64,000 bases of DNA from positions 161,553-225,552 of the forward strand of contig NZ_BMWD01000003.1 in the NCBI RefSeq assembly GCF_014651055.1, written 5' to 3'. The notes under the pieces are model-generated. The model saw nothing but the letters and a program-made list of their open reading frames with translations, was not told where the DNA came from and made no database searches. Shown one piece after another: positions 9,116 through 17,648 of this stretch. Position numbers and translations under genes: made by a program. The DNA comes from Streptomyces fructofermentans (lineage in GTDB: Bacteria > Actinomycetota > Actinomycetes > Streptomycetales > Streptomycetaceae). Every line of letters starts with the position of its first letter. The first letter of the stretch is position 1.

Positions 9116-10396
9116 GCCCTGTTCGACCGCCGGCCGCGGCACCCCGGCCGAGCGCTCCTCCACCGCCGCCCGCGCCCCCGACGCCTCCCCGGTCGACGGC
9201 TTCTCGTCCGGCACCCGCTCCCCCGGCGCCCATCGCTGCGAGGTCCGTCGCCGCTCGCCCCACGCGCCGATCAGCGCCAGCGTCATCGTGAGCCCGACGC
9301 CGGCGAGGACCGCCGTGGACGGCGCGACGACCTGGAGCATGGCGCCCGCGAACGACCCCGTCACCGCGTAACCGGCGCCCACGGCCGCGTACATGACCGA
9401 GTAGCCCGCGGCCAGCGCGCTCGCCGGGAGGGCCTCGCGCAGAGAGAGGTTCCGGGTGAGCATCACACAGGCCTGGAGGACACCCGCGGCGACCAGGGCC
9501 CCGGCCATCCAGGCGGTGTCGGGTATCAGCGCGACCAGGGCCACACAGGCCGAGACCCCGGTCATCAGCACCAGGCCGCGCGTGTGCAGCCGCCCGGGCC
9601 AGGTGCGCAGCCCGTAGACGAACGCCCCGACCACCGAGCCCAGGGAGAACCCGGCGAGCAGCGGCCCCGCCCAGCCGACCCCCGTGCCGCGCTGCTCCAG
9701 GAGCGCGGGCAGCACGAGTTCGGCGAGGGCGAGCAGGGAGAGGCTGGCGGCACCCGTCACGTACACCGGCCAGGCCCGGGCCATGATGCGTGCCATGGAC
9801 GCGCCGCCGCGGTCGGTCTCGTCCGCGGGCCGGCCCACCGGCAGCGCCCACAGCCCGCCGACCGAGGCCGCCATCAGCGCGGCGGCCAGCAGCAGCGGCA
9901 CCCGGGGGGCGACTCCGAGCGCGAGACCGGTGACGACGGCCGGGGACAGGGCCCATATCCCGGAGTTCAGCACCGACTCGAACGACAGGGCCTGCGTGAC
10001 GGACCGCTCGGGGACCAGACCCGTCAGCAGGGCGCGCATCGCTCCCGGCGCGGCCGCGGGGGCCGCGCCCGCGAGGAACGCGAACGCGCCCAGGACCAGC
10101 GGGTGCGCGTGCGGCAGCGCGCCGAGCCCCGCGAAGCCCGCCGCCCCCGCCACCAGACCTGCGGCGAGCTGGGGCCTGACCCGCTCGGGACGCATCCGCA
10201 TCCCGAGCAGCGGTGCGCCCACGATCTCACCGATCACGTACACCGCCGCGAGGACCGCGCCCAGCGTGTAGCCGCCGGGGCGCTCCCGCACGAGGAACAC
10301 CACGGCGAGGGGTGCCAGGGCCACCGGCAACCGGGCACCGACGGCCGTCAACGACCAGGTCAGCACCTGCTTGGACGCGACATCGCGATACGTCAT
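9098..10396 (-). CDS. MFS transporter
   Basis: 432-aa major facilitator with about twelve hydrophobic segments and a charged about 50-residue cytoplasmic C-terminus starting near GERRRTSQRW. It is probably an efflux protein of the inner membrane. ATG 10396 is chosen over an upstream in-frame GTG. The sequence TAATGT lies 7 bases before this ATG with no ribosome site, suggesting a second leaderless transcript in the region. The 3' end overlaps the convergent GlxA-like gene by 18 bp, so the two mRNAs are complementary at their tails. The substrate is unknown. Confidence 0.8.
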   Translation of the reverse strand: MTYRDVASKQVLTWSLTAVGARLPVALAPLAVVFLVRERPGGYTLGAVLAAVYVIGEIVGAPLLGMRMRPERVRPQLAAGLVAGAAGFAGLGALPHAHPLVLGAFAFLAGAAPAAAPGAMRALLTGLVPERSVTQALSFESVLNSGIWALSPAVVTGLALGVAPRVPLLLAAALMAASVGGLWALPVGRPADETDRGGASMARIMARAWPVYVTGAASLSLLALAELVLPALLEQRGTGVGWAGPLLAGFSLGSVVGAFVYGLRTWPGRLHTRGLVLMTGVSACVALVALIPDTAWMAGALVAAGVLQACVMLTRNLSLREALPASALAAGYSVMYAAVGAGYAVTGSFAGAMLQVVAPSTAVLAGVGLTMTLALIGAWGERRRTSQRWAPGERVPDEKPSTGEASGARAAVEERSAGVPRPAVEQGSAVDG

Positions 10397-10534
10397 GCCG
10401 ACGACATTATGGGAAGCCGCGGACAACGCCCCAGCGGGTTTCCCGACCTGTGGACAACTCCCGGCCGCCCGCCGACGCCCCCGCGCACCGGGCGCCCTCG
10501 CGCCCCCGTTCACCCCAGCACCCGGTCACCCCGC

Positions 10535-10594
10535 ACCCGCACCGGCACCCGCACCGGCACCGGCACCGGCACCGGCACCGGCACCGGCACCCGC
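10535..10594. repeat. ACCGGC hexamer repeat
   Basis: Six perfect copies of ACCGGC at 10553-10588 with imperfect copies on the left flank. The tract lies in the non-coding gap between the MFS start and the alcohol dehydrogenase stop, immediately before the latter. Confidence 0.85.
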
Positions 10595-10598
10595 ACGC

Positions 10599-11648
10599 TC
10601 AGAACATCAGCACCGCCCGCGCGACCCTTCCCGCGTGCGCGTCCGCCGCGGCCTTCTCGAAGTCCTCGACGGGATACGTCTGCGTCACCAGTTCGTCGAG
10701 CAGCAGCCGCCCCTCGCGGTACAGCTCCGCGTACAGCGCGATGTCCCGCTGCGGCCGGGAGGACCCGTACCGGCACCCCAGGATCGACTTGTCCAGGTAC
10801 ATCGACGAGACCAGGAAGGACGCCTCGGCGGTCGAGGGCGGCACCCCCAGCAGCACCGCCTGCCCGTGGCGGTCGAGCAGGTCGATCGCCTGCCGGACGA
10901 GTTCCACCCGCCCCACGCACTCGAAGACGTGGTCCGCGCCGGTCCGCAGGATGTCCCGTACGCCCTCCGAGGACGTGAGGAAGTGGCTCGCCCCGAACCG
11001 CCGCGCCGCCGCCTCCTTGGCCGGGTTGGCGTCCACCGCGACGACCGTCGAGGCGCCCGCGAGCCGCGCTCCCTGGATCACGTTGAGCCCGATCCCGCCG
11101 GTGCCGATGACGACGACGCTCTCCCCGCGGTCCACCCGCGCACGGTTCAGCACGGCGCCGACCCCGGTCAGCACCCCGCAGCCGATCAGCGCGGCGGAGG
11201 CCATCGGGATGTCCTCGGGGATGCGTACCGCCTGCACGGCCTTGACGACCGTGCGCTCCGCGAACGCCGAGTTGGACGCGAACTGGTACAGCGGCCGCCC
11301 CTCGCGCGAGAAGGGCCGCCCCGGCCGCCCGATGGCCGTGCGGCACATGGTCGGACGCCCCCGGTCGCAGTCCGCGCAGGCGCCGCAGTTCGCCAGCGTG
11401 GACAGGGCCACGTGGTCCCCCGGCCCGACGTGGGCGACTCCCGCGCCGACCGCCTCGACCACCCCCGCGCCCTCGTGGCCGAGCACCACGGGGACCGGGA
11501 ACGGAATGGTCCCGTCCACCACCGAGAGGTCGCTGTGGCACAGTCCGGCCGCCGCGACCGCCACCAGTACCTCGCCGGGGCCCGGGTCCCGGACCTCCAG
11601 GTCGTCCACCACCCGGGTCTGCCTGCCGTCGAAGACCACACCCCGCAT
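10599..11648 (-). CDS. zinc-dependent alcohol dehydrogenase
   Basis: 349-aa medium-chain dehydrogenase/reductase oxidising an alcohol with NAD(P)+ or the reverse. Catalytic zinc residues lie in AGLCHSDLS and GHEGAGVVE. The structural-zinc cysteines are spaced C-x2-C-x2-C-x7-C in NCGACADCDRGRPTMC. The nucleotide-binding motif is VVIGTGGIGLN. ATG 11648 has GAGGTGGG at good spacing, overlapping the end of the upstream acyl-CoA dehydrogenase (10 bases between stop and start), so the two are cotranslated. It is the third gene of the SDR operon controlled by the operator at 13930 and probably handles a hydroxyl intermediate of the same pathway. Confidence 0.85.
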   Translation of the reverse strand: MRGVVFDGRQTRVVDDLEVRDPGPGEVLVAVAAAGLCHSDLSVVDGTIPFPVPVVLGHEGAGVVEAVGAGVAHVGPGDHVALSTLANCGACADCDRGRPTMCRTAIGRPGRPFSREGRPLYQFASNSAFAERTVVKAVQAVRIPEDIPMASAALIGCGVLTGVGAVLNRARVDRGESVVVIGTGGIGLNVIQGARLAGASTVVAVDANPAKEAAARRFGASHFLTSSEGVRDILRTGADHVFECVGRVELVRQAIDLLDRHGQAVLLGVPPSTAEASFLVSSMYLDKSILGCRYGSSRPQRDIALYAELYREGRLLLDELVTQTYPVEDFEKAAADAHAGRVARAVLMF

Positions 11649-11658
11649 CGCGCCCACC

Positions 11659-12801
11659 TCAGCCCTTCGGTTCTCTGGGAAGGCCGAGCACCCGCTCGGC
11701 GATGATCGTGCGCTGGATCTCGTCGGAGCCGCCGTAGACGGTGTCGGCCCGGCTGAAGAGGAACAGGTGCTGGAACGGGTCCAGTTCGTACGGGGCCGCC
11801 GGCGTCCAGTCCGCGGGGCCGACCGCCGCCCCCGCCCCCCGCACCCGCACGGCCAGTTCGCCGAGACTCTGGTGCCAGCGGCCCCACAGCAGCTTGGCCA
11901 CGCTGGGGGCGCCCGTGTCCGCCGGGCCGCCGAGTGTGCGCAGCGCGTTCCACCGCATGACGCGCAGTTCCGCCCACTGGCGCACCAGGCCCTCCCGGAC
12001 GACCGGGTCCTCGGCCGCGCCGGTCTCCACGGCCGCCGCGACCACCCGCCCGAGTTCCGCCGCGAAGCCGATCTGCTGGGCGAGGGTGGAGACGCCCCGC
12101 TCGAAGCCGAGCAGGCTCATGGCGACCCGCCAGCCGTCGCCCTCGCCTCCGACGACGTGCTCCACGCGCGCGTGCGCCCCGTCGAAGAAGACCTCGTTGA
12201 AGTCGCTGGTGCCCGTCATCTGGCGGATCGGACGGACGTCGATCCGGCCCGGCTGGTCCATCGGGACGAGCAGGAGGCTCAGTCCGTGGTGGCGGGCCGA
12301 ACCGGCCCCGGTGCGGGCGAGCACGAAGCACCAGTCCGCCTCGTGGGCGAGCGACGTCCAGATCTTCTGCCCGCTGATCCGGTACGCGTCGCCGTCCCGC
12401 ACCGCCGCCGTGCGGACACCGGCGAGGTCGGAGCCCGCCCCGGGTTCGCTGTAGCCCTGGCACCACAACTCGTCACCGGCGGCGATCGGCGGCAGGAAAC
12501 GGGACTTCTGCTCCGTACTGCCGTGGGCCAGGAGCGTGGGGGCCAGCAGGTTCTCGCCGATGTGCCCGCAGCGCGCCGGCGCCCCGGAGCGCGCGTACTC
12601 CTCGGCCCAGACCACCTGCCTGGTGAGTCCGACCGGCCGGTTGCCGTAGCCGCCCTCCGACCAGCCGAGGCCCGTCCAGCCGGCCTTTCCGAGCGTGCGC
12701 TCCCATTCCCTGCGGTTCCCGGCGGCCGGCACGTGCTCGGCCAGCCACTCCCGCGCCTGCGCCCGGAACTCCTCGTCCCCCGACGTGAACCCGAACTCCA
12801 T
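11659..12801 (-). CDS. acyl-CoA dehydrogenase
   Basis: 380-aa FAD flavoprotein introducing an alpha-beta double bond into an acyl-CoA. ATG 12801 has GGAG at good distance; the frame upstream is open but not family-like. Recognisable segments are WCQGYSEPGAGSDLAGV (FAD/substrate), ISGQKIWTSLAHEADW and the C-terminal GGSDEIQRTIIAERVLGLP. It is the middle gene of the SDR, acyl-CoA dehydrogenase and alcohol dehydrogenase operon. The domain order resembles the FadE members found in actinobacterial sterol and cyclic-acid degradation rather than short-chain enzymes. The substrate is undetermined. Confidence 0.85.
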   Translation of the reverse strand: MEFGFTSGDEEFRAQAREWLAEHVPAAGNRREWERTLGKAGWTGLGWSEGGYGNRPVGLTRQVVWAEEYARSGAPARCGHIGENLLAPTLLAHGSTEQKSRFLPPIAAGDELWCQGYSEPGAGSDLAGVRTAAVRDGDAYRISGQKIWTSLAHEADWCFVLARTGAGSARHHGLSLLLVPMDQPGRIDVRPIRQMTGTSDFNEVFFDGAHARVEHVVGGEGDGWRVAMSLLGFERGVSTLAQQIGFAAELGRVVAAAVETGAAEDPVVREGLVRQWAELRVMRWNALRTLGGPADTGAPSVAKLLWGRWHQSLGELAVRVRGAGAAVGPADWTPAAPYELDPFQHLFLFSRADTVYGGSDEIQRTIIAERVLGLPREPKG

Positions 12802-12994
12802 GTCGTCTCCGTCCACCACCGCGCCCGTAGGTCCGCGGACCGGCGCACGGCCGACCGCCCCCTCCCGCACCCGCCGGACCGCCGCGACGGCGCACGGCGA
12901 CCCCGTCCCCCGCCCCGTCGTGGCGGCCCGGTGTCCACGCCTCCCTCACGGAGGAGTGCACCACCGTCCGCCCCCGGGGCGGGGGTTCACGCGC

Positions 12995-13906
12995 TCACGT
13001 GCCGCCCGCCGACCGGGCGCGCGCCGCCCGCTCCATCGCGGCCACCTGCTCAAGCAGTGGCATCGGATCGGTTCCGACGGTCCCGGGCAGGAAGTCCGCG
13101 ATGCGCTCCGGCGTCCAGGAGCCCTCCGCGTACCCGGCGCGCAGTTCCCTCGGCTGGGCCCACACCGCGATCTTCGGGCCCGCGATCGTGTAGACCTGCC
13201 CGGTGATCCGCTCCGCGCGGGCCCGCTCCGACAGCAGGTAGACCACCAGCGCTGCCACGTCCTCGGGTTCGCCGATCTCCTTGAGCTCCATGGGCACGTT
13301 GGCCGACATGCGGGTACGGGCGACCGGCGCGACGGCGTTCGCCGTGACCCCGTACTTGTGCAGGCCGAGCGCCGCGCTGCGCACGAGCGAGATGATCCCG
13401 CCCTTCGCCGCGCTGTAGTTGGCCTGCGAGACGGACCCCTGGTGGTTGCCGCTGGTGAAGCCGACCAGGGTTCCGGTGCCCTGCCTGCGCATGACCGCCG
13501 AGGCGGCCCGGAACACCGTGAACGTCCCCTTGAGATGGGTGGCGAGGACCGGGTCCCACTCCTGCTCGGTCATGTTGAACAGCATCCGCTCGCGCAGGAT
13601 GCCCGCCACGCACACGACCCCGTCGAGCCGCCCGTACGCCTCCAGGGCCGTGTCGACGACCCGCAGGCCGCCCTCCATCGTCGAGATGTCGTCGGCGACC
13701 GCGACCGCCTCCCCGCCGGCCGCGCCGATCTCCTTGACCACGGCGTCGGCCACCGAACTGGTCGGCTGCGCGCCCTCGATCGAGACGCCGTAGTCGTTGA
13801 CGACGACCCGCGCCCCCTCGGCGGCGGCCGCCAGCGCGACGGCCCGTCCGATGCCCCGGCCAGCCCCGGTCACGGCGACGACCTTGTCTGCCAAGAAGTT
13901 CCCCAC
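12995..13906 (-). CDS. SDR family oxidoreductase
   Basis: 303-aa short-chain dehydrogenase, probably oxidising a beta-hydroxyacyl-CoA or cyclic alcohol with NAD(P). The nucleotide motif TGAGRGIG is at 13-20, VVVNDYG at about 35-41, and the catalytic pair is in YSAAKGG. The extended VNDYGVSIEG segment is like the MFE-2 hydroxyacyl-CoA dehydrogenase branch. The GTG start at 13906 has AAGGGG upstream and lies 24 bases from the operator at 13930. It heads an operon with the acyl-CoA dehydrogenase and alcohol dehydrogenase, divergent from the cyclase gene. Confidence 0.85.
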   Translation of the reverse strand: MGNFLADKVVAVTGAGRGIGRAVALAAAAEGARVVVNDYGVSIEGAQPTSSVADAVVKEIGAAGGEAVAVADDISTMEGGLRVVDTALEAYGRLDGVVCVAGILRERMLFNMTEQEWDPVLATHLKGTFTVFRAASAVMRRQGTGTLVGFTSGNHQGSVSQANYSAAKGGIISLVRSAALGLHKYGVTANAVAPVARTRMSANVPMELKEIGEPEDVAALVVYLLSERARAERITGQVYTIAGPKIAVWAQPRELRAGYAEGSWTPERIADFLPGTVGTDPMPLLEQVAAMERAARARSAGGT

Positions 13907-13929
13907 GCCCCGGCCCCTTCCCGCAGTTT

Positions 13930-13944
13930 CTGACGGTCCGTTAG
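13930..13944. promoter_or_regulatory. CTGACG-type operator between SDR and cyclase genes
   Basis: CTGACGGTCCGTTAG, one mismatch from the palindrome, in the 96-bp divergent gap. TAGATT at 13942-13947 could be the -10 for the cyclase gene, so a bound protein would block RNA polymerase in that direction and probably both. Confidence 0.7.
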
Positions 13945-14002
13945 ATTCTCCTTGGATTCTACGACCCGCCGGATACCTGGAGACAAGCCCCGGGGAGGAC
14001 CC

Positions 14003-14929
14003 GTGTCACTGCCGGACGAGTTCCACGAGATCGCCAAGCGCGTGAACAACTGGGGGCGTTGGGGCGCCGACGACGAGATCGGCACACTGAACCTGATCAC
14101 CGACGAGGTGGTGCGGGAGGCGGCCGCGACCGTCCGCCACGGCCGCCGTGTCCCGCTGGCGCTGCCGCTGCGGCAGGACGGCGTGCAGACCGGGATGATC
14201 CCGGGGCGGGTCAACCCCCTGCACACGATGGTGCAGATCAACCAGGAACTGTTCGGCCCCGGCACGGTGGCGTGCAGCGACGACGCCGTGACGATGGGCC
14301 TGCAGGCCGCCACCCACTGGGACGCGCTGCCCCACGTGTCGCACTCGGGCCGGATCTACAACGGCCGACCGGCCACCACCGTCACGGCGCACGGGGGCGC
14401 GCAGTTCGCCGGCATCGACAAGCCACGGCACATCGTGTCGCGCGGCATCCTCCTGGACGTGGCCCGCGCGCTCGGCAGGGACCGCCTGGACAGCGGCCAC
14501 GCGGTGACCCCGGAGGACCTGGAGGCGGCCGAGGAACTGGCGGGCGCGACGGTCCGCCCCGGCGACGTCGTCCTCGTCCGGACCGGCCAGGTCCAGCTCC
14601 ATCTGGCGGGGGACAACCACGCGTACGCGTTCCCGTCGCCCGGCCTGTCCGTGCGGACCCCGGAGTGGTTCCACGCGCGCGATGCAGCGGCGGTCGCGAA
14701 CGACACGCTCACCTTCGAGATCTTCCCGCCGGAGATCGAGGACCTGTGGCTGCCCGTGCACGCCCTCGACCTCGTCGAGATGGGCATGCTCCAGGGCCAG
14801 AACTGGAACCTCGAAGAGTTGTCCACAGCCTGTGGAGAACTTGGCCGCCATACGTTCCTGCTGTCGGCGATGCCCGAACCGTTCACCGGCGGCACGGGCA
14901 CCCCGGTGGCACCCGTCGCGATCCTCTGA
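14003..14929 (+). CDS. cyclase family protein (metal-dependent hydrolase)
   Basis: 308 aa, kynurenine-formamidase/cyclase superfamily. These are metal-dependent hydrolases that open amides, lactones or enol lactones. The metal-binding motif is THWDALPHVSHSG at about 104-116; VRTGQ lies near 195. GTG 14003 is preceded by GGGGAGG, whereas the frame upstream crosses the operator and is not coding. A ring-opening or lactone-hydrolysis step after Baeyer-Villiger oxidation would fit this island; this is inference. Divergent from the SDR operon across the shared operator. Confidence 0.8.
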   Translation: MSLPDEFHEIAKRVNNWGRWGADDEIGTLNLITDEVVREAAATVRHGRRVPLALPLRQDGVQTGMIPGRVNPLHTMVQINQELFGPGTVACSDDAVTMGLQAATHWDALPHVSHSGRIYNGRPATTVTAHGGAQFAGIDKPRHIVSRGILLDVARALGRDRLDSGHAVTPEDLEAAEELAGATVRPGDVVLVRTGQVQLHLAGDNHAYAFPSPGLSVRTPEWFHARDAAAVANDTLTFEIFPPEIEDLWLPVHALDLVEMGMLQGQNWNLEELSTACGELGRHTFLLSAMPEPFTGGTGTPVAPVAIL

Positions 14930-15157
14930 CGCCGCGAGGGGCGCAAAGGGCGCGAAAGGGGCGTGAGGACGGAGTCCGGCGCCCCCGGGGACGGTGGTCG
15001 GGCGACGCACTCCCACGGGACCGCGGGCACTGACGGTCGGGTGGCGGCGCGGCGCTGCGCGCCCCGAGCACGGCATCGCGCGCCGCCATCCGGCTCCGGC
15101 GCGCCCGTCCCGCTCCTGCCCCCCGGGCGGCGGCGCCGAATCGCGACCCGCCCTCGC

Positions 15158-15184
15158 CGAGGGCTCCCGTCACCGGAGCCCTCG
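15158..15184. terminator. strong hairpin in the gap after the cyclase gene
   Basis: CGAGGGCTCC / GGAGCCCTCG, a 10-bp perfect stem with a 7-nt loop. It could end the cyclase transcript, although 229 bases away, or a short leftward transcript from the promoter-like sequence at 15242-15214. Confidence 0.5.
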
Positions 15185-15213
15185 CCGTCCCCTCGCGGCG
15201 ACTCGCTGCCACA

Positions 15214-15242
15214 AGCGTGATCAAACGGACAGGCCGCGTCAA
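15214..15242 (-). promoter_or_regulatory. possible leftward promoter
   Basis: On the minus strand TTGACG (15242-15237), 17 bp, then CACGCT (15219-15214). No gene follows on that strand before the hairpin at 15184-15158, so it could drive a small RNA of roughly 50 nt. Confidence 0.35.
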
Positions 15243-15491
15243 CACCCGTTCGGGGATTAGCGGCTTTCACACCTTTTGCGACCGGACCGGTGGAAGCACA
15301 CCCCGGCGCACCGGGCGCCCGGAATCGCGGCGCCGTGCACCAACGCCCCACTCGGAGAGCCGGGGTCGGGCGCCGGACGGGAGCCGACGGGTCGGCACCC
15401 GGCAGTCGACGAACCCGACGGAGGGCAGGGCGGCCGGAGCGAGAAGGCGAGGCGCACACGGATCGGAGGGCGGCCGGACCAGGGACGCACG

Positions 15492-15573
15492 GAAGCGGAG
15501 ACGGACAGGACCGGAGACACGCAAGGCCGGAGACGCGCAGGACCGGAGACGGACAGGACCGGAGGACGTACGA
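15492..15573. repeat. degenerate GGACCGGAGACG repeat tract
   Basis: Four to five imperfect copies of a 16-18 bp unit around ACCGGAGAC in non-coding DNA. No flanking duplications or gene content. Confidence 0.6.
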
Positions 15574-15750
15574 AGCCGCGGACCGGACCGCGGACCGGAG
15601 TGCATCACGGCCGGGCTGGACCGGACCGCGGACCGGCGCCGACCGCGGCCGGGCAGGACCGCGGGACGGGCGGGGCCGGGCGCCACGCGCCGTGCGGGCG
15701 CACGGAACGGGGGCCGCCCGCCGCTCGGGAGCAGTGGGGGCCGACGGCGC

Positions 15751-16248
15751 TCAGACGGCCTCGTACGCCAGATCCCCGTACGCGGACGGAGCCGTGTCCC
15801 GGGCGGCCGCCGCGGTGTTGCCGGCCGAACATCGGTCCACCTCGCACCAGATGCGCTTGCCCGCGCCCTCGGAGGTCCAGCCCCAGCGGTCGGCGAGCCC
15901 GTCGACGAGGGCGAGGCCCCGGCCGTTGGTCTCGTCGCCGTCCGCGCACCGCGGCCGCGGCGGCCTGGCGCTGCCGTCGACGACCTCCATGCGGACGGTG
16001 GCGACGGACTCCCCCGGGTGCCGGACCCCGGCCACCAGCACGGGCAGCGTCAGACGCAGCACGGCCGGCCGGCCGGTGTGCACGACGGCGTTGGTGACCA
16101 GCTCGGAGACCAGCAGGATCAGCGTCTCGGCGAGCGGTTCATCGGCTTGTATCCCCGACCCGGCCAGTCGGGAACGGGCCCATCGCCGGGCACGCCCCAC
16201 TTCTGCGGGGTCGGGCCGGATCTCCAGCTGCACTTGAAGCACCTGCAC
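15751..16248 (-). CDS. ATP-binding regulatory protein (RsbW/SpoIIAB-like HATPase)
   Basis: 165-aa stand-alone histidine-kinase-type ATPase domain of the anti-sigma/regulatory class abundant in Streptomyces. The N-box is LLVSELVTNAVVHTG, then a G1-like VVDGSARPP and a G2-like NGRGLALVDGLADRWG. It probably phosphorylates or sequesters a STAS or sigma partner; the partner is not adjacent (a STAS gene lies at 22.4 kb). The start is GTG 16248, with another GTG two codons on, and no clear ribosome site. The C-terminal about 25 residues after the domain are alanine-rich. Confidence 0.75.
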   Translation of the reverse strand: MQVLQVQLEIRPDPAEVGRARRWARSRLAGSGIQADEPLAETLILLVSELVTNAVVHTGRPAVLRLTLPVLVAGVRHPGESVATVRMEVVDGSARPPRPRCADGDETNGRGLALVDGLADRWGWTSEGAGKRIWCEVDRCSAGNTAAAARDTAPSAYGDLAYEAV

Positions 16249-16729
16249 CGCTCACACCATCCGAACCGGCGGACACATCGCCTCGCGCCTCGCAAGCGCC
16301 ACGATCGTGGTCAGAGAAGGGTTCACGGAACGTGATCCCCATGAGAGACAGCATGGTTGACGTACAGTCACCCCAACAAGCGCTTCGGGCATATTCCAGC
16401 GCGAAGGAGTACGCGTGCGGCATACTGTGCGACGCTCGCATCGGGGAGTCGAACAGGCGGGCCCGGACCTTCGTCCCGCCCCGCGAGCGGCGCGCATCGC
16501 CGGATCCGGGGCTGCCCCGGGGGCAACACCGTGATGGCCCGGCCTCAGAACCACTCGCATCCCACACAAGGTACCGGAGCGGGGCGCCGACTCCAGGCCG
16601 TGACGAGTCACGCGTAGGACACAACCCGATATCAACGCTCGGTAATTCCGGTATGCCACGTTCCGTGACATCCGCCCGCGTGGTCCCTTTTCCGGATGCC
16701 ACGATCGGCGACAGTCCGCCGTGGTCCGT
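16249..16729. other. 481-bp intergenic region
   Basis: No gene I can support. Base composition falls at about 16300-16420, consistent with promoter DNA for the leftward ATPase gene. Open frames across it have no family likeness. It also separates that gene from the acyl-CoA dehydrogenase operon that ends at 16730. Confidence 0.55.
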
Positions 16730-17644
16730 TCAGTCCGGAACTCCCGCCGGGGCGGCCGCCGCGTCCGCCGCGAGGGCCTCCTCCGCCTCGGCCGCGCTCC
16801 GACCGCGACGGGCCCGCAACCAGGCCCGTTTGAGGTGGAGGTGCACTTCCGACTCCCATGTGAAACCCATGCCCCCGTGCACCTGGAGGCAGTCGCGGGC
16901 ACCCTGTTCCGCGGCCTCGTCGGCCAGCAGCCCGGCCGCCGCGATGTCGAGCGGATCGGCCGTGACGGCGGCCGCGTAGACCGCGACCCGGGCCAACTCC
17001 GACCGCACCAGCATCTCCGAGCACAGGTGTTTCACCGCCTGGAAGGCCCCGATCGGCTGCCCGAACTGCTCACGGGTCCGGGCGTGTTGCACCGCGAGAT
17101 CGAGGGTGCGGCCCGCCGAGCCGAGCTGCTCGGCGGCGCTCAGCAGGGCGGCCACGGGGTCGGCGGGAACGGCCCGGGGCAGCCGGTGCAGCGGAGTCAG
17201 CGGGTCCGCCGACCGCATCGCCACGGCTCCCGCCACGTCCCCGCGTACGACGTCCGCCGCGTCCATCCACTCGACGAGTGCGCCGTCCGCGGCCGCGACG
17301 ACACATTCGCCGGTGGCCGCCCCGGGCACCTCGCCGGCCGCCAGGTGCGTGGCCACGAGGGGGCCGGGCAGCAGGGCCCTGCCCGCCTCCTCGAAGACCA
17401 ACACCGCTTCGGCCAGCCCGAGTCCGACCCCGCCCGCAGCCTCCGGGAGGCGCAGCGCGAAGAAGCCCGCGTCCCCCAGGTCCCGCCACAGCCCGCGGTC
17501 GAGCGCGGGCGGCGTCTCGCGGCCCTCCGGGGTGCGGGGCCGGTCCGCGGCGGCCCGCAGCCGCTCCCGCCCGAAGCGGCGGCCGAGCAGCTCCCGCATG
17601 CCCCGGCGCAACGCTCGCTGGTCGTCGGTGAGTTGGAAGTCCAT
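16730..17644 (-). CDS. acyl-CoA dehydrogenase, short partner subunit
   Basis: 304-aa acyl-CoA dehydrogenase-fold protein, shorter than the usual about 380 residues. The C-terminal flavin-contact segments are present (TREQFGQPIGAFQAVKH, LQVHGGMGFTWESEVHLHLK). The GGTSEIQR-type end of the classical enzyme is missing. It follows a full-length acyl-CoA dehydrogenase after 4 bases. Such long/short pairs form alpha2beta2 enzymes in actinobacterial sterol side-chain degradation (ChsE family), where each chain supplies part of the active site. A heteromer here is a strong inference. Last gene of the amidohydrolase operon. Confidence 0.8.
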   Translation of the reverse strand: MDFQLTDDQRALRRGMRELLGRRFGRERLRAAADRPRTPEGRETPPALDRGLWRDLGDAGFFALRLPEAAGGVGLGLAEAVLVFEEAGRALLPGPLVATHLAAGEVPGAATGECVVAAADGALVEWMDAADVVRGDVAGAVAMRSADPLTPLHRLPRAVPADPVAALLSAAEQLGSAGRTLDLAVQHARTREQFGQPIGAFQAVKHLCSEMLVRSELARVAVYAAAVTADPLDIAAAGLLADEAAEQGARDCLQVHGGMGFTWESEVHLHLKRAWLRARRGRSAAEAEEALAADAAAAPAGVPD

Positions 17645-17648
17645 CCCT

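Larger units (their letters stand above)
14930..15750. other. 821-bp intergenic region
   Basis: No convincing protein gene on either strand; open frames here are basic, low-complexity and lack ribosome sites. The region holds a perfect 10-bp hairpin at 15158-15184, a minus-strand TTGACG/CACGCT promoter-like pair at 15242-15214 and an irregular GGACCGGAGACG-like repeat at about 15492-15573. Confidence 0.65.

Noticed and set aside
6117..9371. Very long open frame on the plus strand opposite the first MFS gene and through the GlxA gene
   Set aside because: Its protein is Arg/Pro/Gly-rich with no family likeness; such frames arise from the GC bias of codon third positions in the true genes.
14963..15220. 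Small basic ORF after the cyclase gene
   Set aside because: No ribosome site worth the name, composition of non-coding DNA and no family resemblance.
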